From Cryobacterium soli (GTDB taxonomy: Bacteria; Actinomycetota; Actinomycetes; Actinomycetales; Microbacteriaceae), in assembly GCF_003611035.1 (NCBI RefSeq), contig NZ_CP030033.1:806001-870000 (forward strand): a stretch of DNA of 64,000 nucleotides, written 5' to 3'. A program made the position numbers and the translations under genes. A model generated the notes under the pieces. That model ran no database searches. It saw only the letters and a list, made by a program, of their open reading frames with translations, and had not been told where the DNA came from. Shown one piece after another: positions 1-9,162 of the stretch; positions within the stretch are counted from its first letter, which is position 1, and each line of letters begins with the position of its first letter.

Positions 1-782
1 AAGACGTACAGCGTGATGACCGGAAGGGAATAGAGAAGGGAAAACGCGGCCAGCTGTCCGTAGGCGACCGTGCCGTACTGCCCGAAGAACGAGAAAATGC
101 TCACGGCCGCCGGAAGCTTGTCGGGTGAAAGCAGCAGCACGAAGGGCACGAAGAAATTGCCCCAGGCGCCGATGAACACGAAAATGAACACCACGGCCAG
201 GCCAGGCCGCATGAGCGGAATCACGATCCGGGTCAGGGTGGTCAACATCGACGCACCGTCCATCCAGGCGGCCTCCTCGAGGCTCACCGGCACGCTGTCC
301 ATGAAGTTCTTGGTCATGTAGATCGCGATCGGCAGGCTCGTCGCCGCGAGGAACAAGGTCGTTCCGGGCAGCGAGTCGATGAGGTTGAACGCCACGAACA
401 GCGCATAAACGGGAACCATCATGGCCGTGATCGGCAGGCAGGTGCCGAACAGCACGCCATAGAGGAAAGGCTTGTTCACCCGCATCTTGTAACGCGACAG
501 CGGGTACGCAGCCAGCACGGCAACCGTCACCGTGATCACAGCGCAGCCACCGGCGAGGAACAGGCTGTTCAGCAACGGGATGAACGCCGTCTCCGGTGTC
601 ATCACATCGGTGAAATTCTGCAACGAGAACGTCTCCGGCAGCTTGATCGACAGGGTCGCCCGGGTATCCACGGAGGCGAGGACCAGCCAGATCAGCGGCA
701 GCGCGAAAGCGAGGGTGACGAGCAACAGAACCCCGTTGGAGGCGGTCCTCATGACACGCCTGCTCGGTGAGGTCATCCCCAT
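1..782 (-). CDS. Sugar ABC transporter permease, MalG type (partial)
   Basis: Inner-membrane subunit of a carbohydrate importer, cut by the left edge of the window after about 260 residues. I read it directly from the complement. It has hydrophobic segments near residues 15-37, 72-95, 107-135 and 192-215, and the cytoplasmic EAA loop that docks the ATPase (EEAAWMDGAS, about 169-178). The start at 782 is supported by GGAGGT eight bases upstream; a second in-frame ATG lies at 776. It follows the MalF-type gene by one base, so the two are translationally linked. Its lipoprotein partner is the gene at 1734-3089. The sugar carried is unknown. Confidence 0.93.
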   Translation of the reverse strand, partial: MGMTSPSRRVMRTASNGVLLLVTLAFALPLIWLVLASVDTRATLSIKLPETFSLQNFTDVMTPETAFIPLLNSLFLAGGCAVITVTVAVLAAYPLSRYKMRVNKPFLYGVLFGTCLPITAMMVPVYALFVAFNLIDSLPGTTLFLAATSLPIAIYMTKNFMDSVPVSLEEAAWMDGASMLTTLTRIVIPLMRPGLAVVFIFVFIGAWGNFFVPFVLLLSPDKLPAAVSIFSFFGQYGTVAYGQLAAFSLLYSLPVITLYV

Positions 783-783
783 A

Positions 784-1731
784 TCAATCGACCTCCGGCT
801 TGAGCGCCCGAATGTACGCGACCGAGAAGGCCGCGCCGACAAGCAGCATGATGGTGGCGATCGCCGTTCCGAAACCGAGCTGCCCGAATTGGAAGGCCTC
901 TTGGTAGGCCAGCACCGGCAACGTCGAACTGTTGGTGCCGGGCCCACCGCCGGTCATCACGAAGATCAAAGTGAAGACCGACAGGGTCTGCAGGGTCGTC
1001 AGCATGAGGTTGGTGGAGATACTGCGCCGGATCATCGGGATGGTGATGAACACCAGCCGCTGCCAACCGCGCGCACCGTCGACCTCCGCCGATTCGGTGA
1101 TCTCAGGCGGCACATCCTGCAGCGCCGCCGAGTAGACGAGCATCGAGAAGGCTGTGCCGCGCCAGATGTTGGCGAGGATCACCGACAGCATCGGCAGCGC
1201 GTACAGCCAGTTCGGCCCGTCGATGCCGACGGCGGCGAGCAGGTTGTTCAGCGTTCCGGTGTCGTTGAAGAAGGCGTAGGCGGCGAACGAGGCGACGATC
1301 TCCGGCAGCACCCAGGCCGTCACCACGAAGGTACCCACGAGGGAGCGGACCAGGCGGTTGGAGGATCGCATCAGAAGGGCCAGCCCCAGGCCGAGAACGT
1401 TCTGTCCCACGATCGCCGAGGCGACCAGGAACACCAGGGTGAGCAGCACCGACTTGGGAAAGTCCGGGTCGGCCAAGAGAGCCGCATAGTTGTCGAAGCC
1501 CACGAAGGTCGAATCCTGAGCGGATGCCCCTGACAGTGACGCGTTCGTGAAAGAACCGTAGAAGGAGCTGATCACCGGCCCGAGAAGGAAGACCGCGAGG
1601 AGCACCACCGCAGGTAACAGCGGGATGCTCCGAACCAGGGAACGGTGGGTCGCGGCCCGCGCCCGGCCCGGCCGAGGGGATGTCCCTCGACCCGGCCGTT
1701 CATCAGGTCGCGCCAGAGTCGGCGCGGACAC
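784..1731 (-). CDS. Sugar ABC transporter permease, MalF type
   Basis: First membrane subunit of the importer, 315 residues with six predicted membrane helices after a basic, proline-rich N-terminal tail of about 30 residues. The EAA loop reads EITESAEVDGARGW. The start is a GTG at 1731, two bases after the stop of the binding-protein gene, with only a weak ribosome site, so translation probably depends on coupling. No ATPase gene is present in this operon. Such CUT1 systems in actinobacteria usually use a shared MsiK/MalK-like ATPase encoded elsewhere (family knowledge). Confidence 0.93.
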   Translation of the reverse strand: MSAPTLARPDERPGRGTSPRPGRARAATHRSLVRSIPLLPAVVLLAVFLLGPVISSFYGSFTNASLSGASAQDSTFVGFDNYAALLADPDFPKSVLLTLVFLVASAIVGQNVLGLGLALLMRSSNRLVRSLVGTFVVTAWVLPEIVASFAAYAFFNDTGTLNNLLAAVGIDGPNWLYALPMLSVILANIWRGTAFSMLVYSAALQDVPPEITESAEVDGARGWQRLVFITIPMIRRSISTNLMLTTLQTLSVFTLIFVMTGGGPGTNSSTLPVLAYQEAFQFGQLGFGTAIATIMLLVGAAFSVAYIRALKPEVD

Positions 1732-1733
1732 GG

Positions 1734-3089
1734 CTACTCGGCGCTCTCGGTGTTCTCTTCACCGACGATGCCGACCACCGCTTGGTCGTAGGCCGCCGCC
1801 GCGTCTTTGGGGCTCTGCTGCCCCGTCATCACGGCTTCCATGGCCACGGTGATCGCGCTGGAGATCTGGGCGTAGTCGCTGGTGGCTGGGCGGAAGTGCG
1901 TGTTCGCCACGATTTCTGAGAAGAATCCGAAGGTGGGGTTCGCGGCCTGGTAGTCCGGGTCCTGGGAGACGTCGTCACGCACGGCGATCTGGCTGGCTGC
2001 GATGTCGTAGGCCTGGGAGTTGTCCTTGTTCAGCGCCAGGGAGATGAAGTCCCAGGCGGCATCCTTGTTGGTGGACTTGGACCCCATGGCCAGCGTCCAG
2101 CCGCCGGACATGCTCGTGGCTCCAGGTTCAGCGCCGTCCTGGGTGGGCATGGCGGCCTGACCCATCACCGAGTCCCATTCGGCCCAGGGCGCGGTGCCCT
2201 CTTCAAGCCAGGTACCGCTCAACCAGGACCCGTCGATGCCCATGGCCAGCTTGCCCTGGGGCAGCCATTCGCCGGAGACGAGGTTGCCCACGTTCTTGTC
2301 GAGGGCCTGCTCGGGGGTGGGCCCCAGGTCGCCCTGGTAGACGTCTTCGATGAAGCCGAGCGAGTCGACGAAGCCCTGGGAGCCGGTGACCCATTTCTGG
2401 TCGTCAGTGTTGTACAACGTGTCTTCGGTGCCGTAGAGAAGCATCTCGAAGCCCTGCATCGAAGCGGCTTCGCCCTGCGCCTTACCCGAGTAGACGTTCA
2501 GCGGAATCACGTCTGGCAGTTCGGCCTTCACCGTCGCGGCGGCGTCGAGCACGTCTTCCCAGGTCTTCGGTTCGAAGGGTACGGGTAGCCCGGCCTCGGC
2601 GAAAAGGTCCTTGTTGTACCAAATGGCCCGGGTGTCGGTGCCCATCGGGATGCCGTAGGTCTTGCCGTCGCTGCCGAGACCGGCGTTCTTGGCATTGCCG
2701 TAGAAGCTGTCCCAGTCCTCCCACTCCGACGAGTATTCGTCGAGCGGGGCCAGGTAGCCCGCGTCGCTGTCGGACTGCACCCGGAAGGTGTCTTCGTACA
2801 TGACATCCGGCGCGGTGGCAGCCGACTTGTTCATGAGAGCGAGCTTGGTGGCGTAATCGTTCTCCTGCGCCTCGATAGGCACGAGCTCCACGGTGAGTCC
2901 CTTGTTCGCGGCCTCGAAGGCTTCCTTCACGGCCTTCATGTGGTTATCCACCTGCACGAAGGCGCCGAACTTCTGGTACGCCACCTTGATCGTCTGGGAT
3001 TCAGTGTCGGAGCCTCCCGCCGAACACCCGGACAACGCCAGCGCCGCCACCGCCCCCAACGACACAACCGACAAGAGTGATTTCTTCAT
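1734..3089 (-). CDS. Sugar-binding lipoprotein of ABC importer
   Basis: Extracellular solute-binding protein, family 1, 451 residues. The start is ATG 3089, chosen because GGAG lies just upstream and the protein then begins with MKKS and a lipoprotein signal ending in LSGC (Cys about residue 22). The mature protein has the usual two-lobed composition, with aromatic residues for sugar stacking and a GWTLAMGS segment typical of this family. It is the first gene of the operon with the two permeases. The ROK repressor gene lies upstream on the same strand. The ligand cannot be told from sequence. Confidence 0.93.
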   Translation of the reverse strand: MKKSLLSVVSLGAVAALALSGCSAGGSDTESQTIKVAYQKFGAFVQVDNHMKAVKEAFEAANKGLTVELVPIEAQENDYATKLALMNKSAATAPDVMYEDTFRVQSDSDAGYLAPLDEYSSEWEDWDSFYGNAKNAGLGSDGKTYGIPMGTDTRAIWYNKDLFAEAGLPVPFEPKTWEDVLDAAATVKAELPDVIPLNVYSGKAQGEAASMQGFEMLLYGTEDTLYNTDDQKWVTGSQGFVDSLGFIEDVYQGDLGPTPEQALDKNVGNLVSGEWLPQGKLAMGIDGSWLSGTWLEEGTAPWAEWDSVMGQAAMPTQDGAEPGATSMSGGWTLAMGSKSTNKDAAWDFISLALNKDNSQAYDIAASQIAVRDDVSQDPDYQAANPTFGFFSEIVANTHFRPATSDYAQISSAITVAMEAVMTGQQSPKDAAAAYDQAVVGIVGEENTESAE

Positions 3090-3156
3090 TGAATTCTCCT
3101 TTGAACCCCTGAGGCGGTTCCCTCCGACACCGTTGCCGACGACACCCCGCCCCATA

Positions 3157-3185
3157 ACTAAAACAAATGGAGTAATTCGTGTCAA
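3157..3185 (-). promoter_or_regulatory. Promoter of the binding-protein operon
   Basis: On the minus strand a perfect -35 TTGACA (3185-3180) is followed after 17 bases by TTTAGT (3162-3157), a fair -10. The A/T-rich stretch between and over the -10 is the most likely place for the neighbouring ROK repressor to bind. No clear palindrome is visible, so the operator remains a guess. Confidence 0.5.
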
Positions 3186-3240
3186 GCATTTCGGGTCAGG
3201 CATATCGGGGAAGATTCCGACGCCCCCGCCGGCTCGGCAG

Positions 3241-4470
3241 CTAGTTCGAGATGAACAGAGTCGCCGACCGCGGCGACAGGGTGGCATCGAGGACCAGACA
3301 GGCGGCACCCACCGCGGCCACGTCAGCGCCGATCTTCGAGCCTGTCACCGTCACAGGCCGCAATGTCACCAGGGCGGTCGAGGCGTTGATCACTGCGGGC
3401 ACCCGCTCCAGCAGAAGATCGGCGACCCGCTCCCAGTAGGGGCCGCCGAACACCACCCGATTCAGGTCGAGCAGGTTGACGATGGTCACGATCGCCTCCG
3501 CCATATAACGGGCCACCTCGTCGAGCAACTCGATCGCCACCGGGTTTCCGGCGTGGGCCAGCGTCGCCACCTGACTGAAGCCGGCATCGATGGCCGAGGT
3601 GTCCGGGGTCTCCCCCGGCAGCTGAATAAGGCCACGCTCAACGGCCGCGTTCACTATGGTGACGGGGCTGATTGCATCGCCAAGGCATCCGCGGCGCCCG
3701 CAGCGGCACATCGGCCCGGTGGGATCGACCACAATGTGGCCGGCATCGCCCGCGTTCTTCGTCGGGCCTCGCACCACCTCGCGGCTCAGCACCAGTCCCA
3801 CGCCAACCCCGGTGCCGTAGTAGAAGAACAGAAAATCGTCGTGGTCGGCGCCGGTGCTCTTCCAGAGCTCGCCGACCGCGGCGGCCGTCACATCCTTCTC
3901 GAGGAGAACGAAGAAGCCGGTGGCTCTCTCCAGCTCGTCGCGCAGGGCCACCCCGTGCCAGTTGCTGAGAAGCGGAGGGTCGAGGACCACGCCCAGGTTC
4001 ATGTCGATGGGGCCGGGTGAGGCGATGCCCACCCCAAGCACCCGTTGACGGTCGATGCCCGCCGAGGCGATGATCGCCTCTACCGAGTCCCGCATCTCGG
4101 TGATCACCATGCCGGGATCGGCGGCGGACGGCGTGCGCGTGGTGGTGTGGGCCAGAACGTGGCCCTCGATGTTCAGGAGCACATAGGTGATCACGGCAGG
4201 GTCTATGTGCACGCCGATGGCGTAGTGCCCCGACGGGTCCAGTTGCAGGATGGTGCGGGGCTTGCCCACACCGAGGCTGCGGATGCCGGCCTCGCGGATG
4301 ACCCCGGCGTCGAGCAGCCGCCGGGACACATTCGACACCGTCTGAGCGCTGAGCCCGGTCTGCTCGGCGATTTCGACGCGGCTGAGCCCCGCCGGCGTCC
4401 GACGGATGGTGTCGAGCACCACCGTCTGATTGAACCCGCCCAGTGCGTGAAGGTTCGAGCCGCGTCGCAT
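3241..4470 (-). CDS. ROK-family transcriptional regulator
   Basis: Sugar-responsive repressor of 409 residues. The N-terminus has a winged helix-turn-helix (LSRVEIAEQTGLSAQTVS, about residues 30-47). The rest is a sugar kinase-like ROK fold with the zinc-binding cluster CRCGRRGCLGD. I chose ATG 4470 because it follows an AGGAG box and the NLHALGGFNQ start is typical of the family; an upstream in-frame ATG at 4548 would add 26 unlikely residues. It lies directly upstream of, and probably controls, the ABC importer at 1-3089. Confidence 0.9.
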   Translation of the reverse strand: MRRGSNLHALGGFNQTVVLDTIRRTPAGLSRVEIAEQTGLSAQTVSNVSRRLLDAGVIREAGIRSLGVGKPRTILQLDPSGHYAIGVHIDPAVITYVLLNIEGHVLAHTTTRTPSAADPGMVITEMRDSVEAIIASAGIDRQRVLGVGIASPGPIDMNLGVVLDPPLLSNWHGVALRDELERATGFFVLLEKDVTAAAVGELWKSTGADHDDFLFFYYGTGVGVGLVLSREVVRGPTKNAGDAGHIVVDPTGPMCRCGRRGCLGDAISPVTIVNAAVERGLIQLPGETPDTSAIDAGFSQVATLAHAGNPVAIELLDEVARYMAEAIVTIVNLLDLNRVVFGGPYWERVADLLLERVPAVINASTALVTLRPVTVTGSKIGADVAAVGAACLVLDATLSPRSATLFISN

Positions 4471-4621
4471 GTTCTCCTTGCAGGGTCGGGCACCAATGAC
4501 CTCGTTACCAGCAAGTATGCCCGCGAGGATGCTCGGTACCCAACTCATGATCCCGATCGTGCCGCGGTGTTCAGAGGCGACCGCGCCGCGCAGCCAGGCG
4601 CGGAAACCGCCGTGGTGCGCC

Positions 4622-4972
4622 CTACGGCCGGGCCGCGAGAACGCAGAACTCGTTACCCTCGGGGTCGGCGAGCACCACCCACGAAACGTCGGCCTGGCCG
4701 ATGTCGACCCGGCTGGCGCCTAGGCCGATCAAACGGTCGACCTCGGCGGCCTGGTCGTCGGGCACGAAGTCGAGGTGCAGGCGATTCTTCCCACTCTTCT
4801 CCTCGGGCACCGCGCCGAACAACACCGTCGGATGCGCGCCCTGCGACGGCGCGATCTCCAGCTCATCCGCGCTCTCGCCGACCACGACCCAGCCCAGGGC
4901 GTCCCGCCACCACAGCCCGAGCGTGCGAGGATCCCGGCTGTCGACCACCACTTCTTCCCACATCAATGCCAT
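4622..4972 (-). CDS. VOC-family (glyoxalase/bleomycin resistance-like) protein
   Basis: Small 116-residue protein of the vicinal oxygen chelate fold. It begins MALMWEEVVVDSRDP and ends with the family's closing strand DPEGNEFCVLAARP, with a histidine in LHLDFV as a likely metal or ligand residue. The length is normal for a single two-module VOC protein. Its substrate is unknown; in actinobacteria this subfamily is common and mostly uncharacterised. It stands alone between the ROK regulator and the divergent DUF808 gene. Confidence 0.82.
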   Translation of the reverse strand: MALMWEEVVVDSRDPRTLGLWWRDALGWVVVGESADELEIAPSQGAHPTVLFGAVPEEKSGKNRLHLDFVPDDQAAEVDRLIGLGASRVDIGQADVSWVVLADPEGNEFCVLAARP

Positions 4973-5113
4973 GCCGCCACACTACCCAGGCCCGCGCACG
5001 ATCGGCCGGCGCAACGAGCCGCGAGTGCAGCCATCCGGCCGGTGGGCGCACGTTACTCTGGAACATTGCCGTCGCCGTGTACGAGGACGACGCCCCGAAC
5101 CGAGGAGAACCCG

Positions 5114-6007
5114 ATGTCGGTCGGTTTGCTTGCCGTTGTTGATGACATTTTGACCGCCGCCCTCAAGGCCAGCGCGAAGACGGCCGGTGTCGTCATCGAT
5201 GACGCAGCCGTCACCCCGCAGTACGTGCAGGGCCTCACGCCGGCGCGTGAGCTGCACGTCGTGGGGCGCATCGCCCTGGGCAGCCTGTTCAACAAGTTCA
5301 TCATCATCATCCCGCTCGCCCTGCTGCTCTCCGCGTTCGCCCCAGGGGTGCTGCCGTTCCTGTTGATCCTCGGCGGCGGCTATCTCTGCTTCGAGGGCGC
5401 TGAGAAGGTCACCGAGTGGTTCGGTGTGCACCACGCCGCGGCCGAGACCGAGGCACGGGACGAGAAGAAGCTGGTCTTCGGCGCCATCCGCACCGACCTC
5501 ATCCTGAGCACCGAAATCATGCTCATCGCGCTGGCGAGCCTCGATCCCGACTTCGGTATCTGGATGACACTCGGCGCACTGCTGGTCATCGGCCTGGGTA
5601 TGACGGTGCTCGTTTACGGCGCGGTCGCCCTGCTGGTGAAGATCGACGACATCGGGCTGTCGATGATGAAGAACTCCGCACGCCAGGTGCGCCGCACCGG
5701 CGCCCGCATCGTGGCCGGCATGCCCGCCGTCTTCCGGGTCATCGGCATCGTCGGCACCGTCGCGATGCTGTGGGTGGGCGGCCACCTGGTGATCACGAAC
5801 CTGGCCGAGACGCTCTGGCACGGCCCCGCCGATGTGCTGCACGCCGTGACCCACGCGATCGACGCGGCCGGACCCGTCGTGATCTGGCTCGCCGACACGG
5901 CCATGTCGGCGGTGTTCGGGCTGGTGCTGGGCATGATCATCGTCGGGATCGTTCTCGGTGTCTCGCGGCTGCTCAAGCGCAACCAGCCGGAGAGCGTCAC
6001 GCACTGA
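5114..6007 (+). CDS. DUF808-family inner-membrane protein (YedI-like)
   Basis: Integral membrane protein of 297 residues, function unknown. The N-terminal third (MSVGLLAVVDDILTAALKAS, then AGVVIDDAAVTPQYVQG) is the hallmark of DUF808. It is followed by hydrophobic segments around residues 58-90, 125-145, 148-172, 205-232 and 260-290. The ATG at 5114 is preceded by GAGGAG with six bases of spacing. A longer open frame upstream is not convincing. It is monocistronic; a decayed exonuclease gene follows it. Confidence 0.88.
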   Translation: MSVGLLAVVDDILTAALKASAKTAGVVIDDAAVTPQYVQGLTPARELHVVGRIALGSLFNKFIIIIPLALLLSAFAPGVLPFLLILGGGYLCFEGAEKVTEWFGVHHAAAETEARDEKKLVFGAIRTDLILSTEIMLIALASLDPDFGIWMTLGALLVIGLGMTVLVYGAVALLVKIDDIGLSMMKNSARQVRRTGARIVAGMPAVFRVIGIVGTVAMLWVGGHLVITNLAETLWHGPADVLHAVTHAIDAAGPVVIWLADTAMSAVFGLVLGMIIVGIVLGVSRLLKRNQPESVTH

Positions 6008-6028
6008 GCCTGAACGGGGGTGTCCATT

Positions 6029-6260
6029 CCGGCCAATGCCAAGTTCGACATGCAATTCATGCGCTACGAATTCGATCGAGCTGGATGGGACTTGCCGTCT
6101 GCCCTCGTTCTGCACCCTCAATGGCAGTCGCCACTACCTGCCGAACTTGGACCGTCGCCGCCTCGCTGACTGCTGCTGGGCCGCTAACGTCCAACTTCAC
6201 AACGCCCACTCCGCACGTGGCGACGCGCGCGCCACTGCCGGATTGCTTCAGGCGGCTGGG
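6029..6260 (+). pseudogene. Remnant of a DnaQ-like 3'-5' exonuclease, truncated and frameshifted
   Basis: The 305-base gap between the DUF808 and LacI genes is not empty. From 6035 one frame reads NAKFDMQFMRYEFDRAGWDL, matching the HNAxFDxxFL motif II region of DEDDh exonucleases. At about 6107-6110 the reading shifts by one frame and continues as CTLNGSRHYLPNL, then ADCCWAANVQLHNAHSARGD and ARATAGLLQAAG, which is the AHxALxDAxATAxLL motif III region. The part encoding motif I is missing and the first frame runs out of the DUF808 stop. This is a dead gene fragment. The match rests on motif recognition, not on a search. Confidence 0.72.
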
Positions 6261-6279
6261 GGCTCGTACTCTAGGCCGC

Positions 6280-6295
6280 GGTGGTGAGCACCACC
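6280..6295. promoter_or_regulatory. Inverted repeat upstream of the LacI-type gene
   Basis: GGTGGTG-AG-CACCACC, two perfect 7-base arms, lies just before a TAGGCT -10-like hexamer (6301-6306) and the ATG at 6313. It may be an autoregulatory operator or a leftover hairpin from the decayed exonuclease gene. Confidence 0.4.
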
Positions 6296-6312
6296 GTCGT
6301 TAGGCTGGGTGG

Positions 6313-7362
6313 ATGGACAGTGGACGAACGCTGGGCGCCCGACGCGCCCGCCTGAGCGACGTCGCCGCGGCCGCCGGTGTGTCCCCCACCACGGTGTCGC
6401 ACGCGCTCAGCGGTGCCCGCACGGTGAACGTTGCGACCCGGGAGCGGATCCTGTCGGTCGCACACGACCTCGGCTACGTGCCCGATCGCGTGGCCAGCGG
6501 GCTGCGACGTCGACGCACGGGCGTCGTCGGCCTGGTCGGCGACAACATCGCGGCGACACCGTTCGCCGGGCGCATCATCGAGGGCGCCCGCCAGGCCGGC
6601 CTCGACCATGACGTTCTGCTCATGGTGGGTGAGAGCGGCGGTGACCCCCAGATCGAAGCCGACCTCATCGCGCTCTTCCTCGCTCAGCGCGTCGACGGGC
6701 TCCTCATCGCCCGCATGTACCACCAGCGTGTCCCCCGCCCCTCGGTGCCGGACGACCTGCCGGTCGTTCTTGTCGACGCCGCCCCGGAGCTGGGATGGCA
6801 GGTGGATGCTGTCGTACCCAACGAGGCACAGATCGCTGCCGTCGCGTGCGAGCGGCTCACCCGGGCCGGACACCGCGACATCGCTTACGTGGGCACCACG
6901 GACGAGAGTCGCGCGGCGCACGGCCGTCTGCTCGGCGTGCGCTCGGCGCTCGGTGATGCCGGCATTCCGCTGGGTGAGCACCGTGTCGCCTTCTGCTCGT
7001 CGGACGCCGCCGGTGGCCGACAGGCGGGCGGTCAGCTCCTCGACCAGGACGACCGTCCCACGGCGATCATCTGCTTCAACGATCAGATCGCGATGGGGGT
7101 GATGCAGGCCGCGGCACGGCGCGGCATCGCCGTTCCGGACGGGCTGTCGGTGATGGGTATCGATGACCTGCATCCGGTGGCCGACGCCCTCGACCCCGGC
7201 CTCACCACCGTGGCGCTGCCGCATACCGAGATGGGCGGGCTGGCCATGACACGCCTCATCGAACGCATCGAGGGTACCCGGCCCGGCGCCGATCACAGCG
7301 TGCAGCAACTGACCGGCTGGCTCGTCGAGCGCGGCTCAGTCGCAGCGCCGCCCACCTCGTAG
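6313..7362 (+). CDS. LacI-family transcriptional regulator, probable fructan regulator
   Basis: Repressor of 349 residues. The LacI helix-turn-helix is plain (ARLSDVAAAAGVSPTTVSHA, residues 12-31) with the hinge LGYVPDRVASGLR, followed by a periplasmic-binding-protein-like sensor domain ending in MGIDDL and the FNDQIAMG dimer motif. Six bases separate a TAGGCT -10 from the ATG, so the transcript is probably leaderless. The gene converges with the GH32 fructanase, ending two bases from it. Together with the perfect LacI-style palindrome before the levansucrase, this suggests it controls the fructan genes. Confidence 0.92.
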   Translation: MDSGRTLGARRARLSDVAAAAGVSPTTVSHALSGARTVNVATRERILSVAHDLGYVPDRVASGLRRRRTGVVGLVGDNIAATPFAGRIIEGARQAGLDHDVLLMVGESGGDPQIEADLIALFLAQRVDGLLIARMYHQRVPRPSVPDDLPVVLVDAAPELGWQVDAVVPNEAQIAAVACERLTRAGHRDIAYVGTTDESRAAHGRLLGVRSALGDAGIPLGEHRVAFCSSDAAGGRQAGGQLLDQDDRPTAIICFNDQIAMGVMQAAARRGIAVPDGLSVMGIDDLHPVADALDPGLTTVALPHTEMGGLAMTRLIERIEGTRPGADHSVQQLTGWLVERGSVAAPPTS

Positions 7363-7364
7363 AT

Positions 7365-9044
7365 TCACTCCGCCGCCGATTCGCGCGCGACCGGCGCCAC
7401 ACGCAGCGGCGTCAGCGTCGCATCCGTGAGCTCGACGGTGCCGCGGGGCGCGTCCAGACGCAGTTGACGTGCTCCGGGCGCGCCATAGGTCGCCATGGTC
7501 AGGGACGCCTCGCCGTCTCCCGCGAAGACCTCGATCGAGGCCACGTCGACGACGATGTCCAGCCGCACCCGTCCGTCCTCTGAGGCGACGGGTGCCGACC
7601 GCACCGCCCGGTACTCCGCGGGCATCTCGGCGGCGATGGCGTCGGCATCCCGTGCGACGAAAGCCAGTTGGTTGTCGAAGTCGTACCCGACGGTAGCGAA
7701 TCCGCCGTCGGCGTTGAGCACCTGCACGCGGACCTCGCCGGTGCCGTCCGCGGCTCCGACGTCGAGAGTCAGTCGGTACGCATCGGATGCGGGAGCCGGG
7801 AGGTCGGTCGTGCTCCCCGCATCCAGGCGCAGGGGCTCGATCTGCTCGGGCTCACCCTCCAGAGTTCGCAGCCCGTCCGCGGGAGACGAGTAGAGCTTGG
7901 CCGTGTCGCCGTCCGAACCCAGCCGGATGCTGCGCACGACCGAGTCGGAGCCGCCCTGCCAGTCACTGGTCGGGAAGCGATCCGCGTAGGCCCAGTTGTT
8001 CATCCACGCGATGCTGTACCGCGAGGTGAGCCGCTCCTGGGCGCTTTGCCGGGTGTCATCCCACGTGACGGCGGCGTAGTAGTCGGCGCCATGGTCGAGC
8101 CATTGGTGCCCGGTTCCATCGGCGGTGAACGTCGTGCCGTCCCAGTCGCCGACCCAGTATGTCGTGCCTGTCGTCATCCCCTCGGCGGTGCCGTTCGCCC
8201 CGGCGAGCAGCACCCAACGCACGTCAGTCGGATCGCCATTGACCGCCATCGGAAAGAGGTCGGGGCACTCCAGCACGCCGAGGCCCGTCGTGACGAAGTC
8301 GGACGCGTAGGTCCAGTCGCGCAAGTTGGGCGAGGTGTAGAAGCCGATGCGATCGTGCTCGGCGAGGGCCATCACCCAGTGCCCGGCGCTCTCATCCCAG
8401 AACACCCGCGGGTCTCGCCAGTCGGTGACGCCGGGATTGTCCAGAACGGGGTTGCCCTCGTAGGACTCGAACGAGTAGCCGCCATCCGTGGAGGCGAAGA
8501 GCGACTGACGCTGCACACCATTGACCTGCTGGGTGACGAGGGCGATGACCGCACCCGCCCCGAACCCCGCCGTGTCATCGGAGTCGACAACGGCGGTGCC
8601 CGTCCAGATGTCGCCGAGACCGTTGGTGTACTTGTCGATCGCGACGCCCTGGTCTTCCCAATGCACAAGGTCGGTTGAGGTCGAGTGGTACCACGCGGTG
8701 CCGTTCCCGTCGGGGTGATCGGCGTTGTAGAGGTAGTAGTAGTGCCACACGCCGTCGAGGAAGAACGGTTTCTGCGGGTCGTTCATCCAGTTTGTCTCGG
8801 GGGTCATGTGCACCGCCGGGCGGTTGGCCGACCAGTCGGCCGGGCGCTGGAACGGGCTCGACGGGGCGGGCGCGGACTCGGTGGGGCGCGGGGCTGGACC
8901 CGTGGCGTTCCCCCCGAGGACGGAGAGGGTCACTGCCGTGGCGGCGACCATCAGCGCGACCACGACAATGGCGGAGACCACGAGCGTGCGGCGGCGTGGC
9001 TTCCGCCGCGGGGCGGCGGGAGCGGAGGCATCCTGATCGGTCAC
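7365..9044 (-). CDS. Membrane-anchored GH32 fructan hydrolase (levanase/inulinase type)
   Basis: Glycoside hydrolase family 32, 559 residues. The catalytic triad is visible: nucleophile Asp89 in NWMNDP, transition-state stabiliser Asp211 in WRDPRVFW and acid/base Glu259 in ECPDLF. A five-blade propeller is followed by a C-terminal beta-sandwich. The start is GTG 9044 with AGGA seven bases upstream. The N-terminus has a basic patch then one hydrophobic helix (about 19-43) without a clear cleavage site, so the enzyme is probably tethered outside the membrane. It lies 118 bases downstream of the levansucrase, separated by a strong hairpin. Fructose release from levan or inulin is the likely role. 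Confidence 0.93.
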   Translation of the reverse strand: MTDQDASAPAAPRRKPRRRTLVVSAIVVVALMVAATAVTLSVLGGNATGPAPRPTESAPAPSSPFQRPADWSANRPAVHMTPETNWMNDPQKPFFLDGVWHYYYLYNADHPDGNGTAWYHSTSTDLVHWEDQGVAIDKYTNGLGDIWTGTAVVDSDDTAGFGAGAVIALVTQQVNGVQRQSLFASTDGGYSFESYEGNPVLDNPGVTDWRDPRVFWDESAGHWVMALAEHDRIGFYTSPNLRDWTYASDFVTTGLGVLECPDLFPMAVNGDPTDVRWVLLAGANGTAEGMTTGTTYWVGDWDGTTFTADGTGHQWLDHGADYYAAVTWDDTRQSAQERLTSRYSIAWMNNWAYADRFPTSDWQGGSDSVVRSIRLGSDGDTAKLYSSPADGLRTLEGEPEQIEPLRLDAGSTTDLPAPASDAYRLTLDVGAADGTGEVRVQVLNADGGFATVGYDFDNQLAFVARDADAIAAEMPAEYRAVRSAPVASEDGRVRLDIVVDVASIEVFAGDGEASLTMATYGAPGARQLRLDAPRGTVELTDATLTPLRVAPVARESAAE

Positions 9045-9108
9045 AGAGAAGTCCTTCGGGTAGGTCGGCGCGTGTCCGCGGAAGCGGACGACGTGCCAGG
9101 CACGGTGG

Positions 9109-9146
9109 GTGGGTGCCCCGGACCGGGATCGGAACGGGGCACCCAC
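9109..9146 (-). terminator. Strong hairpin after levansucrase
   Basis: A perfect 12-base-pair stem (9109-9120 with 9135-9146, GTGGGTGCCCCG and its complement) with a 14-base loop begins 16 bases after the levansucrase stop. There is no U-run, as is common in high-GC actinobacteria, so it could terminate or merely stabilise the upstream message and lower GH32 expression. Confidence 0.7.
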
Positions 9147-9162
9147 GGCGGGGCAGGTGGGA

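Noticed and set aside
2893..4020. 375-codon plus-strand frame across the lipoprotein and ROK genes
   Set aside because: It spans two recognised minus-strand genes and their promoter and has no protein-like pattern.
4982..6121. 379-codon minus-strand frame opposite the DUF808 gene
   Set aside because: Asp/Gln/His-rich antisense shadow without domains; the DUF808 reading has family motifs and a ribosome site.
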